From: an uncultured Flavobacteriales bacterium
Lineage (GTDB): Bacteria > Bacteroidota > Bacteroidia > Flavobacteriales > Schleiferiaceae
Assembly: GCA_938084135.1 (NCBI GenBank)
Contig: CALKDS010000001.1
Coordinates: forward strand, 1 to 64,000
DNA length: 64,000 nt
Reading direction: 5' to 3'
Of the stretch, positions 43,392 to 51,615 are shown piece after piece; the first letter of the stretch is position 1, and each line of letters opens with the position of its first letter. The position numbers were made by a program, and so were the translations under genes. The notes beneath the pieces were generated by a model. It was not told the DNA's origin, did no database searches, and was given only the letters and a program-made list of their open reading frames with translations.

Positions 43392-43891
43392 CACCAATTG
43401 ACTAATGATCTATTAAAAATCTTTTCTACCATTTCTTGAATTATTTCATCAACAAGAATATCCTCTACAGAACTCAAGTCGCTACTGGCAGGAAAATTTC
43501 GGTAACTAGAAAAGTTTTGCTCAAAATCTTTTTCTGTATTTAAGAAATTTTTAAATCTCACCTTTACCGTCATAGAAAGTCTGCTTTGTGCAATCTGGTC
43601 ATTCGCTCCAGGAGCTTCTGACTTTACTTCATAACCAACTATCTCACCACTGAAGCTCAAGTCTCCGTTAACTTTAGTTAGTGCCAAAGGGGTTTGCCTA
43701 ACCAATAATTCCTGTAATGATTCGGTAAACTGTTGTGATAGTTTCGGATTTACTAAAGGCGCAATATTATTAAATCTATCAATACTCACAGTTTCTGCAG
43801 CACCAACATCTCCACCAGTAAAAGAATAGCCACCTGAGCAGGATTGTAAAACAAATATGAAAAGCAATATTGGAGCTGATCTAAACATCAT
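43391..43891 (-). CDS. lptE: LptE-like LPS-assembly lipoprotein
   Basis: A 166-residue outer-membrane lipoprotein with signal LLFIFVLQSC (anchor Cys18). The mature part follows the LptE family pattern of Bacteroidota: GYSFTGGDVGAAETVSIDRFNN, PKLSQQFTESLQELLVRQTPL, LSFSGEIVGYEVKS and a C-terminal amphipathic helix. LptE plugs LptD and helps insert LPS. It begins with two ATG codons, the first overlapping the stop of the regulator gene (TAATG), and overlaps the next gene by one base. Confidence 0.86.
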   Translation of the reverse strand: MMFRSAPILLFIFVLQSCSGGYSFTGGDVGAAETVSIDRFNNIAPLVNPKLSQQFTESLQELLVRQTPLALTKVNGDLSFSGEIVGYEVKSEAPGANDQIAQSRLSMTVKVRFKNFLNTEKDFEQNFSSYRNFPASSDLSSVEDILVDEIIQEMVEKIFNRSLVNW

Positions 43892-45120
43892 TAACCCAGA
43901 TTATATTGTTTGATTTTACGATACAATGTTCGCTCTGAAATACCTAATTCTTCTGCAGCCTCTTTGCGACGACCTCGATGTTTATCAATTGCCCTTTTTA
44001 TCATTTCTACTTCTAAATCTTGAAGTGATAAATTACCATTGGGATCCTCCGCAGATTCGACATCCAAAGTTTCTTCGCTTGCGATTATTTTATTATCCTT
44101 TTCTATTGAGGGTGCTAGTGACTCAGCATCTCTTGAGGAATTATGATGAATTATTGTTCCTTCCGGAGATTCTTGAGTCTCGTTTAGCCTTCCTCCTTTC
44201 AAAATAGATTGAACTGCGTTTTTTAGGTTACTAATATCACTGCGCATATCAAAAAGAACTTTATAAAGAATCTCTCTTTCAGTCTTAAATTCTCCCTGAG
44301 AAACTGGATTTTCCATCCTTGCCGGAAGGTTTGAACGATCAATTTCAGGTATATAATTTCTCAAAACTTCAGCATCAATCTCTTTATCATTTTCAATAAC
44401 ACAGAGTTGCTCAACAAGATTTCGCAGTTGACGAATATTCCCTGGCCATCTGTAATCCTCTAAAACTCTAACAGCCTCTTGACTTAACCGCACTCCCGGA
44501 ACTCTATATTTTTGAGCAAAATCCTGAGCAAACTTTCGAAATAATAGATGAATATCACCTTTCCTATCACGCAAGGGGGGTAGATTAATTTCCACAGTGT
44601 TTAGTCGATAATAGAGATCTTCACGAAATTCATTTTTTTCTATTCCGCGCAACATATCTGAATTGGTGGCTCCGACAATTCTAACATTTATTTTCTGGGA
44701 TTTAGAGGAACCAACTCGAATAATTTCTCCATTTTCCAGCACACGCAACAAACGCACTTGAGTCCCTAGGGGCAATTCCCCAACCTCATCCATAAAAATA
44801 GTGCCATTATCTGCCTCCTCAAAGTACCCTTTCCGAGCCCCTGTTGCGCCCGTAAAAGAACCTTTTTCATGACCAAAAAGCTCGCTATCAATTGTTCCTT
44901 CAGGGATAGCTCCGCAATTAACGGCAATTAACGGTGAATGTTTTCTGTGGGATAGGTGATGAATTATTTTTGGTATAGCTTCCTTACCAACCCCACTTTC
45001 TCCCGTAACTAAAACTGAAATATCAGTTGGAGCTACCTGCATAGCCTTGAAAATAGCACGATCAAGAACTTCATTAGTTCCAATAATGCCGAAACGCTGC
45101 TTAATTTCTTGAATATTCAT
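43891..45120 (-). CDS. Sigma-54-dependent transcriptional activator without sensor domain
   Basis: A 409-residue bacterial enhancer-binding protein. The AAA+ domain starts almost at the N-terminus (about 14-240): Walker A GESGVGKE (40-47), the sigma-54 contact loop as GSFTGA (87-92, Ser replacing the usual Ala), Walker B TIFMDE (107-112), and the arginine-finger region LNTVEINLPPLRDRKGDI. A Ser/Glu-rich linker leads to a Fis-type helix-turn-helix (RRKEAAEELGISERTLYRKI, about 385-404). No receiver, GAF or PAS domain is present. ATG 45120 overlaps the upstream stop (TGATG). Confidence 0.93.
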   Translation of the reverse strand: MNIQEIKQRFGIIGTNEVLDRAIFKAMQVAPTDISVLVTGESGVGKEAIPKIIHHLSHRKHSPLIAVNCGAIPEGTIDSELFGHEKGSFTGATGARKGYFEEADNGTIFMDEVGELPLGTQVRLLRVLENGEIIRVGSSKSQKINVRIVGATNSDMLRGIEKNEFREDLYYRLNTVEINLPPLRDRKGDIHLLFRKFAQDFAQKYRVPGVRLSQEAVRVLEDYRWPGNIRQLRNLVEQLCVIENDKEIDAEVLRNYIPEIDRSNLPARMENPVSQGEFKTEREILYKVLFDMRSDISNLKNAVQSILKGGRLNETQESPEGTIIHHNSSRDAESLAPSIEKDNKIIASEETLDVESAEDPNGNLSLQDLEVEMIKRAIDKHRGRRKEAAEELGISERTLYRKIKQYNLG

Positions 45121-45518
45121 CACTTTAAAGTTTTATACAGTTTTAAGGAATGACCTGTTCTAATTCTCGTCCCCGAAATTTTATTTACAACGAAAGGAGC
45201 GCCAGCTTCAATTAAAATCTCTTTGGCCTCGGGAAATGATCTTTTAAAAGATAGATCCATATTCTTTCCTGTCCATAGCGAATTTGATATTTCTTTACCC
45301 ATTTTATCAAAAATTACGATTGTAAATCCAACCGTTAGATTTTCAATACAAACACCATTTTTAGATATACATAATTCTAAAAATCCATTCTCTTTTATCT
45401 CTTCTTGGATAATATTAAAAGACAATTCCTTATCCTCCCATGTACCATCTTGAAGTCTTGTCTGAGAATAGAGACTTGATCCTAAAAATAAGAATAACAA
45501 AAAGAAAAACTTATTCAT
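45120..45518 (-). CDS. Small secreted protein of unknown function
   Basis: A 132-residue protein with a signal peptide (MNKFFFLLFLFLGSSLYSQ). The mature part of about 113 residues is mostly beta by appearance and has two Cys close together (ELCISKNGVCIENL), possibly a disulfide. I do not recognise a family. It lies 13 bases after miaB and overlaps the sigma-54 activator gene, so it is an internal member of the operon. Confidence 0.7.
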   Translation of the reverse strand: MNKFFFLLFLFLGSSLYSQTRLQDGTWEDKELSFNIIQEEIKENGFLELCISKNGVCIENLTVGFTIVIFDKMGKEISNSLWTGKNMDLSFKRSFPEAKEILIEAGAPFVVNKISGTRIRTGHSLKLYKTLK

Positions 45519-45531
45519 GATTTTTATTTTT

Positions 45532-46974
45532 TTAAATGGCTATTCCGATTAAAGTTGCAGATGTAGCTCTCTGTATTTCTACATCTACAAAGTCTCCCGG
45601 ACGAAAATTCTTTTTTGGAAATACGACAACATTATTTTGCGAGGTCCTTCCAAATAAATCATCTTCAGATTTTTTTGATTTTCCCTCTACTAACACTTGA
45701 AAAGTTTGACCTAAATATTTTGATAAATTTTCTCTACTGTGCCTTTGTTGATATTCGATTATTTCAGAAAGTCTACGTTTTTTTATTTCCAAAGGGACGT
45801 CGTCGTCTAAATTCCTGGCAGCAAAAGTGTTTGGTCTTTCCGAGTAAAAAAACATGTAGCCAAAATCATACTTGACTAACTCCATTAAACTCAAAGTTTC
45901 AGCATGATCTTCTTCTGTTTCCCCTGGGAAACCCGTTATCATATCATGCGAAATACCACAATTTGGAATTATTTCTTTTATCCTTTTAATTAAGTCGATA
46001 TATTCTTGACGGTTATGTCCTCTATTCATCGCTTTAAGTATTCGACTACTTCCACTTTGGACTGGAAGATGAATATAATTGCAGATATTATCATTTTCAG
46101 CAATAGCATATAAAACTTCATCAGCCATATCCTGTGGATTAGAAGTTGAAAATCTAATTCGCATTTTTGGAACTGCTTTAGCTACCATTTTTAACAAATC
46201 TGCAAATCTTAAAGCTGCAGCTTGGGCCATTGAACTTGACTTTCGGAAGTCTTTTTTCAATCCTCCACCGTACCACAAATAGCTATCAACATTCTGTCCT
46301 AAAAGAGTAACCTCCTGATAACCATTTTTTGAGAGATTTGTGATCTCATCCACAATAGTCTGAGGGTCGCGACTTCTCTCCCTCCCTCTTGTGAAAGGAA
46401 CAACACAAAAAGTGCACATATTATCACAACCACGAGTTATTGACACAAAAGCGGAAACTCCGTTACCCCCAAGTCTTACTGGCTCTATATTATGATAGGT
46501 TTCTTCTTTTGAAAGTAAAACATTTACAGCATTTCTCCCATCGTCTAGCTCCCCTATTAAATTTGGCAAATCCCTGTAAGCATCAGGTCCTACAACCAGA
46601 TCTACAAGCTTCTCTTCATCAAAAAACTTCTCTCTTACTCTTTCAGCCATGCAGCCAAGAACACCAATTTTCATTTCTGGAGATCTTTTTTTAATGCTAT
46701 TTAATTTCTTCAGTCGTTTTCTTACCGTTTGTTCTGCCTTGTCACGGATAGAACATGTGTTCAGTAGAATTAAATCAGCTTCTTCAGCATTTGTAGTAGT
46801 CTCATATCCATCTTTAACCAAAATGGAAGCAACGATTTCGCTATCCGAAAAATTCATCTGACAACCATATGATTCTAGATATAGTTTCTTACCTGTGCCC
46901 GAACTTTCGATTATTAATGGCTCACCTTGCCTAACTTCGTCAAGTAATTTTCCTTGGCTTTTTGTTGTCTTCAT
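45532..46974 (-). CDS. miaB: tRNA-2-methylthio-N6-dimethylallyladenosine synthase
   Basis: A radical-SAM methylthiotransferase acting on A37 of tRNAs. The N-terminal cluster Cys are Cys38 (SYGCQMN), Cys74 (NTCSIRD) and Cys108 (LGCMAE). The SAM-cluster Cys lie in TRGCDNMCTFCVVPFTRGRE. A C-terminal TRAM domain (about 412-480) ends the protein. ATG 46974 is chosen over 47010 because it lies 4 bases after a strong promoter box that would fall inside the longer form. It heads the minus-strand operon running to secG. Confidence 0.95.
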   Translation of the reverse strand: MKTTKSQGKLLDEVRQGEPLIIESSGTGKKLYLESYGCQMNFSDSEIVASILVKDGYETTTNAEEADLILLNTCSIRDKAEQTVRKRLKKLNSIKKRSPEMKIGVLGCMAERVREKFFDEEKLVDLVVGPDAYRDLPNLIGELDDGRNAVNVLLSKEETYHNIEPVRLGGNGVSAFVSITRGCDNMCTFCVVPFTRGRERSRDPQTIVDEITNLSKNGYQEVTLLGQNVDSYLWYGGGLKKDFRKSSSMAQAAALRFADLLKMVAKAVPKMRIRFSTSNPQDMADEVLYAIAENDNICNYIHLPVQSGSSRILKAMNRGHNRQEYIDLIKRIKEIIPNCGISHDMITGFPGETEEDHAETLSLMELVKYDFGYMFFYSERPNTFAARNLDDDVPLEIKKRRLSEIIEYQQRHSRENLSKYLGQTFQVLVEGKSKKSEDDLFGRTSQNNVVVFPKKNFRPGDFVDVEIQRATSATLIGIAI

Positions 46975-46978
46975 TTTA

Positions 46979-47011
46979 CAAAAATAAGTACTTTGATGCA
47001 TCCGTGACAAA
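46979..47011 (-). promoter_or_regulatory. Bacteroidota-type promoter (TTTG-N21-TATTTTTG) of miaB
   Basis: On the minus strand TTTG (plus 47008-47011) and a perfect TAnnTTTG (plus 46979-46986) are 21 bases apart. TAAA then separates the box from the ATG at 46974, implying a leaderless or nearly leaderless mRNA. The -33 element lies inside an inverted repeat. Confidence 0.6.
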
Positions 47012-47017
47012 ATGTCA
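47005..47017. promoter_or_regulatory. Inverted repeat over the miaB -33 box
   Basis: TGACA-AAA-TGTCA, a perfect 5-bp dyad with 3-base spacer, covers the miaB -33 element in the 108-base divergent region shared with topA. A repressor or activator site is possible; short dyads also arise by chance. Confidence 0.3.
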
Positions 47018-47054
47018 GCGAATGATTTTATACAATTTTATGGAAATGCTTCCA

Positions 47055-47062
47055 TTACTTTG
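47055..47062 (+). promoter_or_regulatory. Possible -7 box of topA
   Basis: TTACTTTG has one mismatch to TAnnTTTG and lies 20 bases before the topA ATG. Confidence 0.35.
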
Positions 47063-47082
47063 CGCTCAGAAAAAAATATCTT

Positions 47083-49380
47083 ATGCCTAAAAACTTAGTA
47101 ATCGTCGAGTCGCCTGCAAAAGCTAAAACTATTGAGAAATTTCTAGGCCCAGACTTTAAAGTGGAATCAAGCTTTGGTCATATTCGTGATCTCGATAAAG
47201 TGGACAGAGAAAATATGTTTTCTCCATCATATATCGTGAGTAAGGATAAAAAAGAAGTTGTGAGCAAATTAAAAAAGCTCGCAAAAGATAGTGAGATCGT
47301 CTGGCTTGCTTCTGATGAAGACCGAGAGGGAGAGGCAATTGCATGGCATTTAGCAGAGACATTAAAATTAGACCCATTAAAAACGAATCGAATCGTTTTC
47401 CACGAAATAACAAAAAAGGCAATAACAAAAGCTATTGGAGAACCTCGGAAGATAGATATGGAAATTGTTAATGCTCAGCAAGCTAGAAGAGTAATGGATC
47501 GAATTGTTGGGTTTGACTTATCCCCGGTTCTTTGGAAAAAAGTCCGAGCGGGACTCAGCGCAGGAAGAGTTCAGTCAGTGGCCGTTAGACTAATTGTTGA
47601 AAGAGAAAGAGAAATTTTATCTTTTCAAAGCTCAAGTGATTTTCGCATCAATGCGACTTTTTCAAACTCAAAAGGCGAATCATTTATTACTGAACTAAAC
47701 AAAAGTGCTCCAAATGAAGAAAGTGTGGAACCCATGCTTGAAAGCTTAAATACAAATATGTTTAAGGTTGCTAATCTTGAAAAAAAATCTGCAAGTAGAA
47801 AACCATCGGCACCATTTACAACTAGTACTCTTCAACAGGAAGCTTCAAGAAAGTTAGGTTATCAAGTGAATAGAACGATGTCATTGGCTCAAGGCCTTTA
47901 TGAATCTGGATTGATTACCTATATGCGAACAGATTCCTTAAACCTATCACAGGAAGCTATTAATGAGGCAAGTACAGTGATTTCAGAAAATTATGGTCAC
48001 CAATATATTCAGGTTAGGAAATATAGTACAAAAGCTAAGGGGGCGCAAGAAGCTCACGAAGCTATAAGACCCACTAATATGTCTAAAATTTCAGGAGGAA
48101 ATGATGACCAGCAGAAAAAGCTTTATGATCTCATCTGGAAAAGGACTATTGCATCTCAAATGAGTGATGCCAAACTGGAAAGGACAACTGCAGAAATAGA
48201 AAATGATTCCGGTCTGAAATTTGTGGCTAAAGGTGAAATGATTTCTTTCGATGGTTTTCTTAAAATCTACAGAGAGAACATGAATGAAGATAACTCTGGT
48301 ATACTACCGAATTTAGAGAAAGGTGAAATCGCTAACTTGATTTCTGCGACAGCAACCCAAAGATTCACAAGGCCTCCAGGACGTTTTTCCGAAGCTACTT
48401 TAGTTAAATCTATGGAAGAACTTGGGATTGGGCGACCTTCAACTTATGCGCCTACGATAACGACAATTCAAAAAAGAGGATATGTTCAAAAAGGGGATTC
48501 TGAAGGAATAGAACGTACTTTTTCCAAAGGAAGCTTTTCTGATCGTAAATGGAATTGGGAACAAATAAAAGAGAAAGCCGGATCTAATAAGGGTAAAATG
48601 GTTCCAACAGATTTAGGAAACTTAGTAACAGATTTTTTGAATCAGCATTTTGCTCCTGTTATGGATTATCAGTTTACTGCAAAAATGGAAAGTGATTTTG
48701 ATTTAATCTCAACAGGATCAGCTCCATGGACAGAGGTGTTGTCAGATTTTTACTCAGATTTCAGTCCTTTGGTTGGTAAAGCTGGAGATGCAGAAAGAGA
48801 AAGCGGCCAACGCACTTTAGGAATTGATCCTGATTCAGGAAAAAATATTTATGTCCGACTTGCAAAGTTTGGTCCAGTTATTCAAGTAGGAGAAACATCT
48901 GATGAAGATAAACCTAAGTTTGTAGGACTTCCAAAAGAACATGGATTGGAAACTGTAACTCTAGAGGACGCTTTGCCTCTTTTAGCTCTACCCAGAATAG
49001 TGGGAACCTATGACGGAGAAAACATTATAGCTAATAATGGTAGATTCGGAGCATATGTTCAAGTCAAACGTAATTTTGTTAGCCTACCCCCAGAAATTAC
49101 TCCATTTAATGTTTCTGAAGAGCAAGCTATTGAACTTATTGTTGCTAAGGCTGCAGCAGATGCGGCAGCGCAATTGGCTATTTTTGAGAGTCCAGATGGA
49201 ATTATCGAAGTGCGAAAAGGGCGTTTTGGCCCATATATCAAATTCAATAAAGGCAATTTTAAAATTCCAAAAGATATTGATCCAGAGTCGTTGACATTAG
49301 AATCCTCCATGAAAATAATTGAAGAAGCCCCTGCTAAGAAATCGAAACGGTCGACAAAAAAATCCTCAAAAAAATCTTAG
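47083..49380 (+). CDS. topA: DNA topoisomerase I
   Basis: Relaxes negative supercoils. The Toprim domain is at the N-terminus (NLVIVESPAKAKTIEKFLG, VWLASDEDREGEAIAWHL), and the active-site Tyr is in GLITYMRTDSLNLS. Other conserved blocks are VRAGLSAGRVQSVAVRLIVERE and RFSEATLVKSMEELGIGRPSTYAPTI. Instead of zinc fingers the C-terminus has repeated glycine-rich modules (GRFGAYVQVKRNF, KGRFGPYIKFNKG) and a Lys/Ser-rich tail. The length of 765 fits the type without zinc ribbons. The next gene starts 3 bases after the stop. Confidence 0.97.
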   Translation: MPKNLVIVESPAKAKTIEKFLGPDFKVESSFGHIRDLDKVDRENMFSPSYIVSKDKKEVVSKLKKLAKDSEIVWLASDEDREGEAIAWHLAETLKLDPLKTNRIVFHEITKKAITKAIGEPRKIDMEIVNAQQARRVMDRIVGFDLSPVLWKKVRAGLSAGRVQSVAVRLIVEREREILSFQSSSDFRINATFSNSKGESFITELNKSAPNEESVEPMLESLNTNMFKVANLEKKSASRKPSAPFTTSTLQQEASRKLGYQVNRTMSLAQGLYESGLITYMRTDSLNLSQEAINEASTVISENYGHQYIQVRKYSTKAKGAQEAHEAIRPTNMSKISGGNDDQQKKLYDLIWKRTIASQMSDAKLERTTAEIENDSGLKFVAKGEMISFDGFLKIYRENMNEDNSGILPNLEKGEIANLISATATQRFTRPPGRFSEATLVKSMEELGIGRPSTYAPTITTIQKRGYVQKGDSEGIERTFSKGSFSDRKWNWEQIKEKAGSNKGKMVPTDLGNLVTDFLNQHFAPVMDYQFTAKMESDFDLISTGSAPWTEVLSDFYSDFSPLVGKAGDAERESGQRTLGIDPDSGKNIYVRLAKFGPVIQVGETSDEDKPKFVGLPKEHGLETVTLEDALPLLALPRIVGTYDGENIIANNGRFGAYVQVKRNFVSLPPEITPFNVSEEQAIELIVAKAAADAAAQLAIFESPDGIIEVRKGRFGPYIKFNKGNFKIPKDIDPESLTLESSMKIIEEAPAKKSKRSTKKSSKKS

Positions 49381-49383
49381 ATT

Positions 49384-50538
49384 ATGTGGCAAGAAGTCCT
49401 CAGCCCAATATCAAAAGACTTGCTTTGTGAATTTAAACCCGGATCGCTTGGGGAGAACTTGAATATTTACGCAGAAGAATCAAACTTCCCAGACTTAAGA
49501 AACAATAGAGTAGTCATAATAGGAGTCCCGGAGGATCGATCAAGTCTTAAACATAAGGGAACCAGTGATGCGAGTAATGCCATTAGAAAACAACTTTACT
49601 CTCTTTATCCAGGCTCATGGGAGATTAATATTGCAGACATAGGAAATATAATTCCAGGAAGAGACGTAATTGATACAATAGCTGCTCTTGAGGAAGTTTG
49701 TGTAGAGGTTTTAAAACTTAACTCAATACCCTTTATAATTGGAGGAAGTTCAGATTTAGGCTTCGCTATTTATCGAGCATTCGTAAGGCTAGAACGAACT
49801 ATTAACGCCACAATTTTAGATAGTAGAATTTCTCTTGAATCAGATGAAAAAGAGCTGAATTCAGATAATTATTTAAGTCATATTCTAACCTCTAAACCAT
49901 ACAGACTTTATAATTTATCTCACATCGGTCATCAAACTTATTATGTTCCTCCTCAAATTATTGGCCTACTTGAACGAATGCATTTTAGCACCTATAGACT
50001 TGGAGAAATAAGAGACAAGATTCACCTTATTGAGCCCCTCATGAGAGATGCCGATGTTATTTTTTTTAATAATCATGTGATTAGAATGGCAGATGCACCA
50101 GGTCAATCGGACCCAACACCAAATGGTCTTACAGGAGAAGAGTTTTGCGCAGCTATGCGTTACGCAGGAATGAGTGATAAACTTTCAGCAACTGGATTAT
50201 TTGATTTTAATCCGAGGTTGGAGAGCAGTACTCAAAACGCCCAACTGCTGGCCCAAAGTATTTGGTACTTCTTTGACGGGGTTGATTGGAGGAAGGGAGA
50301 CTATCCTTTTAGATCAAAAACTGAGTACACAAAGTTCACAGTGCTAACAGATGGCCTAGATGAAGAAATTATTTTTTATAAATCATCATGGTCAGAAAGA
50401 TGGTGGATGGAAATCCCATCTCATCCTGGACGGGATGCAAAAAATAGTCTAATTTCCTGTTCTATTGACGATTACAATGCTGCACGAAAAGGTGAAATAC
50501 CCGATAGATATTGGAAAGCTATTCAAAAATCTATTTAG
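49384..50538 (+). CDS. Ureohydrolase-fold (arginase/formimidoylglutamase-like) protein lacking metal ligands
   Basis: A 384-residue protein with the arginase-superfamily layout: VVIIGVPEDRSS, KGTSDASNAIRKQLYSLYP, then the positions where metal ligands should be. Where active enzymes have GGDHS it has GGSSD (120-124). Where they have DAHxD it has LDSRIS (145-150). Where they have SxDxDxxDP it has FFNNHVIRMADAPG (227-240). The Mn2+ site therefore looks lost, so I call it a probable non-catalytic homologue rather than hutG. It lies 3 bases after topA and 98 before porP, an arrangement I recall from other Flavobacteriales. A structural or regulatory role is only inference. Confidence 0.8.
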   Translation: MWQEVLSPISKDLLCEFKPGSLGENLNIYAEESNFPDLRNNRVVIIGVPEDRSSLKHKGTSDASNAIRKQLYSLYPGSWEINIADIGNIIPGRDVIDTIAALEEVCVEVLKLNSIPFIIGGSSDLGFAIYRAFVRLERTINATILDSRISLESDEKELNSDNYLSHILTSKPYRLYNLSHIGHQTYYVPPQIIGLLERMHFSTYRLGEIRDKIHLIEPLMRDADVIFFNNHVIRMADAPGQSDPTPNGLTGEEFCAAMRYAGMSDKLSATGLFDFNPRLESSTQNAQLLAQSIWYFFDGVDWRKGDYPFRSKTEYTKFTVLTDGLDEEIIFYKSSWSERWWMEIPSHPGRDAKNSLISCSIDDYNAARKGEIPDRYWKAIQKSI

Positions 50539-50610
50539 ATTTATTACTGTTATCAATGAGAATAATTCATTTTGTTTATCAAATTCGCTTTATGGTGGCA
50601 TTTAATTTCC

Positions 50611-50618
50611 TATTTTTA
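50611..50618 (+). promoter_or_regulatory. Possible -7 box of the porP-gld operon
   Basis: TATTTTTA matches TAnnTTTG except the last base and lies 18 bases before the porP ATG, in the only sizeable gap before the gld genes. Confidence 0.25.
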
Positions 50619-50636
50619 GCCCTCAATCAGCATTGA

Positions 50637-51581
50637 ATGACAGTCCGTAATTTTTTTTTCGTAACCTTATCCATCGTTTTTACTGGAACAGTTGCAGCTC
50701 AACAAGATGTGCAATACACGCAGTATTATCATAATCAAGTAGGTTTCAATCCCGGGGTTGCAGGCAGTTCAGGCGCTATTAATCTTAATGTTGGGCATAG
50801 ATCTCAATGGGTTGGATTTGAAAATGCGCCAACGAGTCAAAATATTAACGCCGACATACCACTAGCGATTTTACATGGCGGATTATTAGTTAATATCGTT
50901 AATGATCAAATAGGATTCTTCCAAGATATCGCTGCTGCAGTAGGCTACGCATATCAATTGGAATTGGGTCCAGGAAAATTAGGAATAGGACTTTCTGTCG
51001 ACTTTAAAAATAAAAATGTGAAAGCTGCCCAATGGATATATCCTGATGGTACCAGTGGCTCGAGTGACCCATCTATTTTTGCCCCCAACGCGACTGCAAT
51101 GACTCCTGAAATGAATTTTGGCGCATATTATTCTACAGATCTCTGGTATGGTGGATTGTCAACGAGTCGATTATTACAAAGTGAAGCGAACTTAGGAGCC
51201 ACGGCGGCTTACAAAAGTAAATTACACTACTATTTAACTGGCGGAATTAATATTCCATTTAGAGATCTGGAGCTAGTGCTCTCCCCAAACATTTTGATGA
51301 AATCAGATCTTAACTCTAATATTTCTTTGGATATTAATATAAATGCTCTAATCCAAGAAAAAATATACGGAGGGCTGGGTTACAGAAATCAAGATGCCTT
51401 GAGTGTGATGGCGGGGTATCAAATACTCCCTTCCCTAAGACTAGCCTACTCCTACGATATAACAACATCATCTCTTTCCGCATACAGTGGAGGAAGCCAT
51501 GAGATATTTCTCAACTATAGTTTTAACATTGAAGTGCCGCCACGCATTCAAGGAAGCTATAGAAACATTAGATTTTTGTAA
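50637..51581 (+). CDS. PorP/SprF-family type IX secretion membrane protein
   Basis: A 314-residue outer-membrane protein. Signal peptide 1-22 (ending TVAAQ), then the family start QDVQYTQYYHNQVGFNPGVAGSSGAINLNVGHRSQWVGFENAP, and a C-terminal barrel region (SVMAGYQILPSLRLAYSYDI). PorP/SprF proteins support export or surface attachment of type IX cargo. It stands 34 bases before gldK, the usual order in gliding and type IX loci. The porP/sprF family has several paralogues per genome, so no finer assignment is made. Confidence 0.93.
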   Translation: MTVRNFFFVTLSIVFTGTVAAQQDVQYTQYYHNQVGFNPGVAGSSGAINLNVGHRSQWVGFENAPTSQNINADIPLAILHGGLLVNIVNDQIGFFQDIAAAVGYAYQLELGPGKLGIGLSVDFKNKNVKAAQWIYPDGTSGSSDPSIFAPNATAMTPEMNFGAYYSTDLWYGGLSTSRLLQSEANLGATAAYKSKLHYYLTGGINIPFRDLELVLSPNILMKSDLNSNISLDININALIQEKIYGGLGYRNQDALSVMAGYQILPSLRLAYSYDITTSSLSAYSGGSHEIFLNYSFNIEVPPRIQGSYRNIRFL

Positions 51582-51615
51582 ATTGGCAAACTTTTTGTGA
51601 TAAGATATTATTCCT

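Noticed and set aside
49384-50538. Assignment as functional formimidoylglutamase (hutG) working with hutU
   Set aside because: The metal-binding motifs are missing and the gene is 38 kb from hutU in another context.
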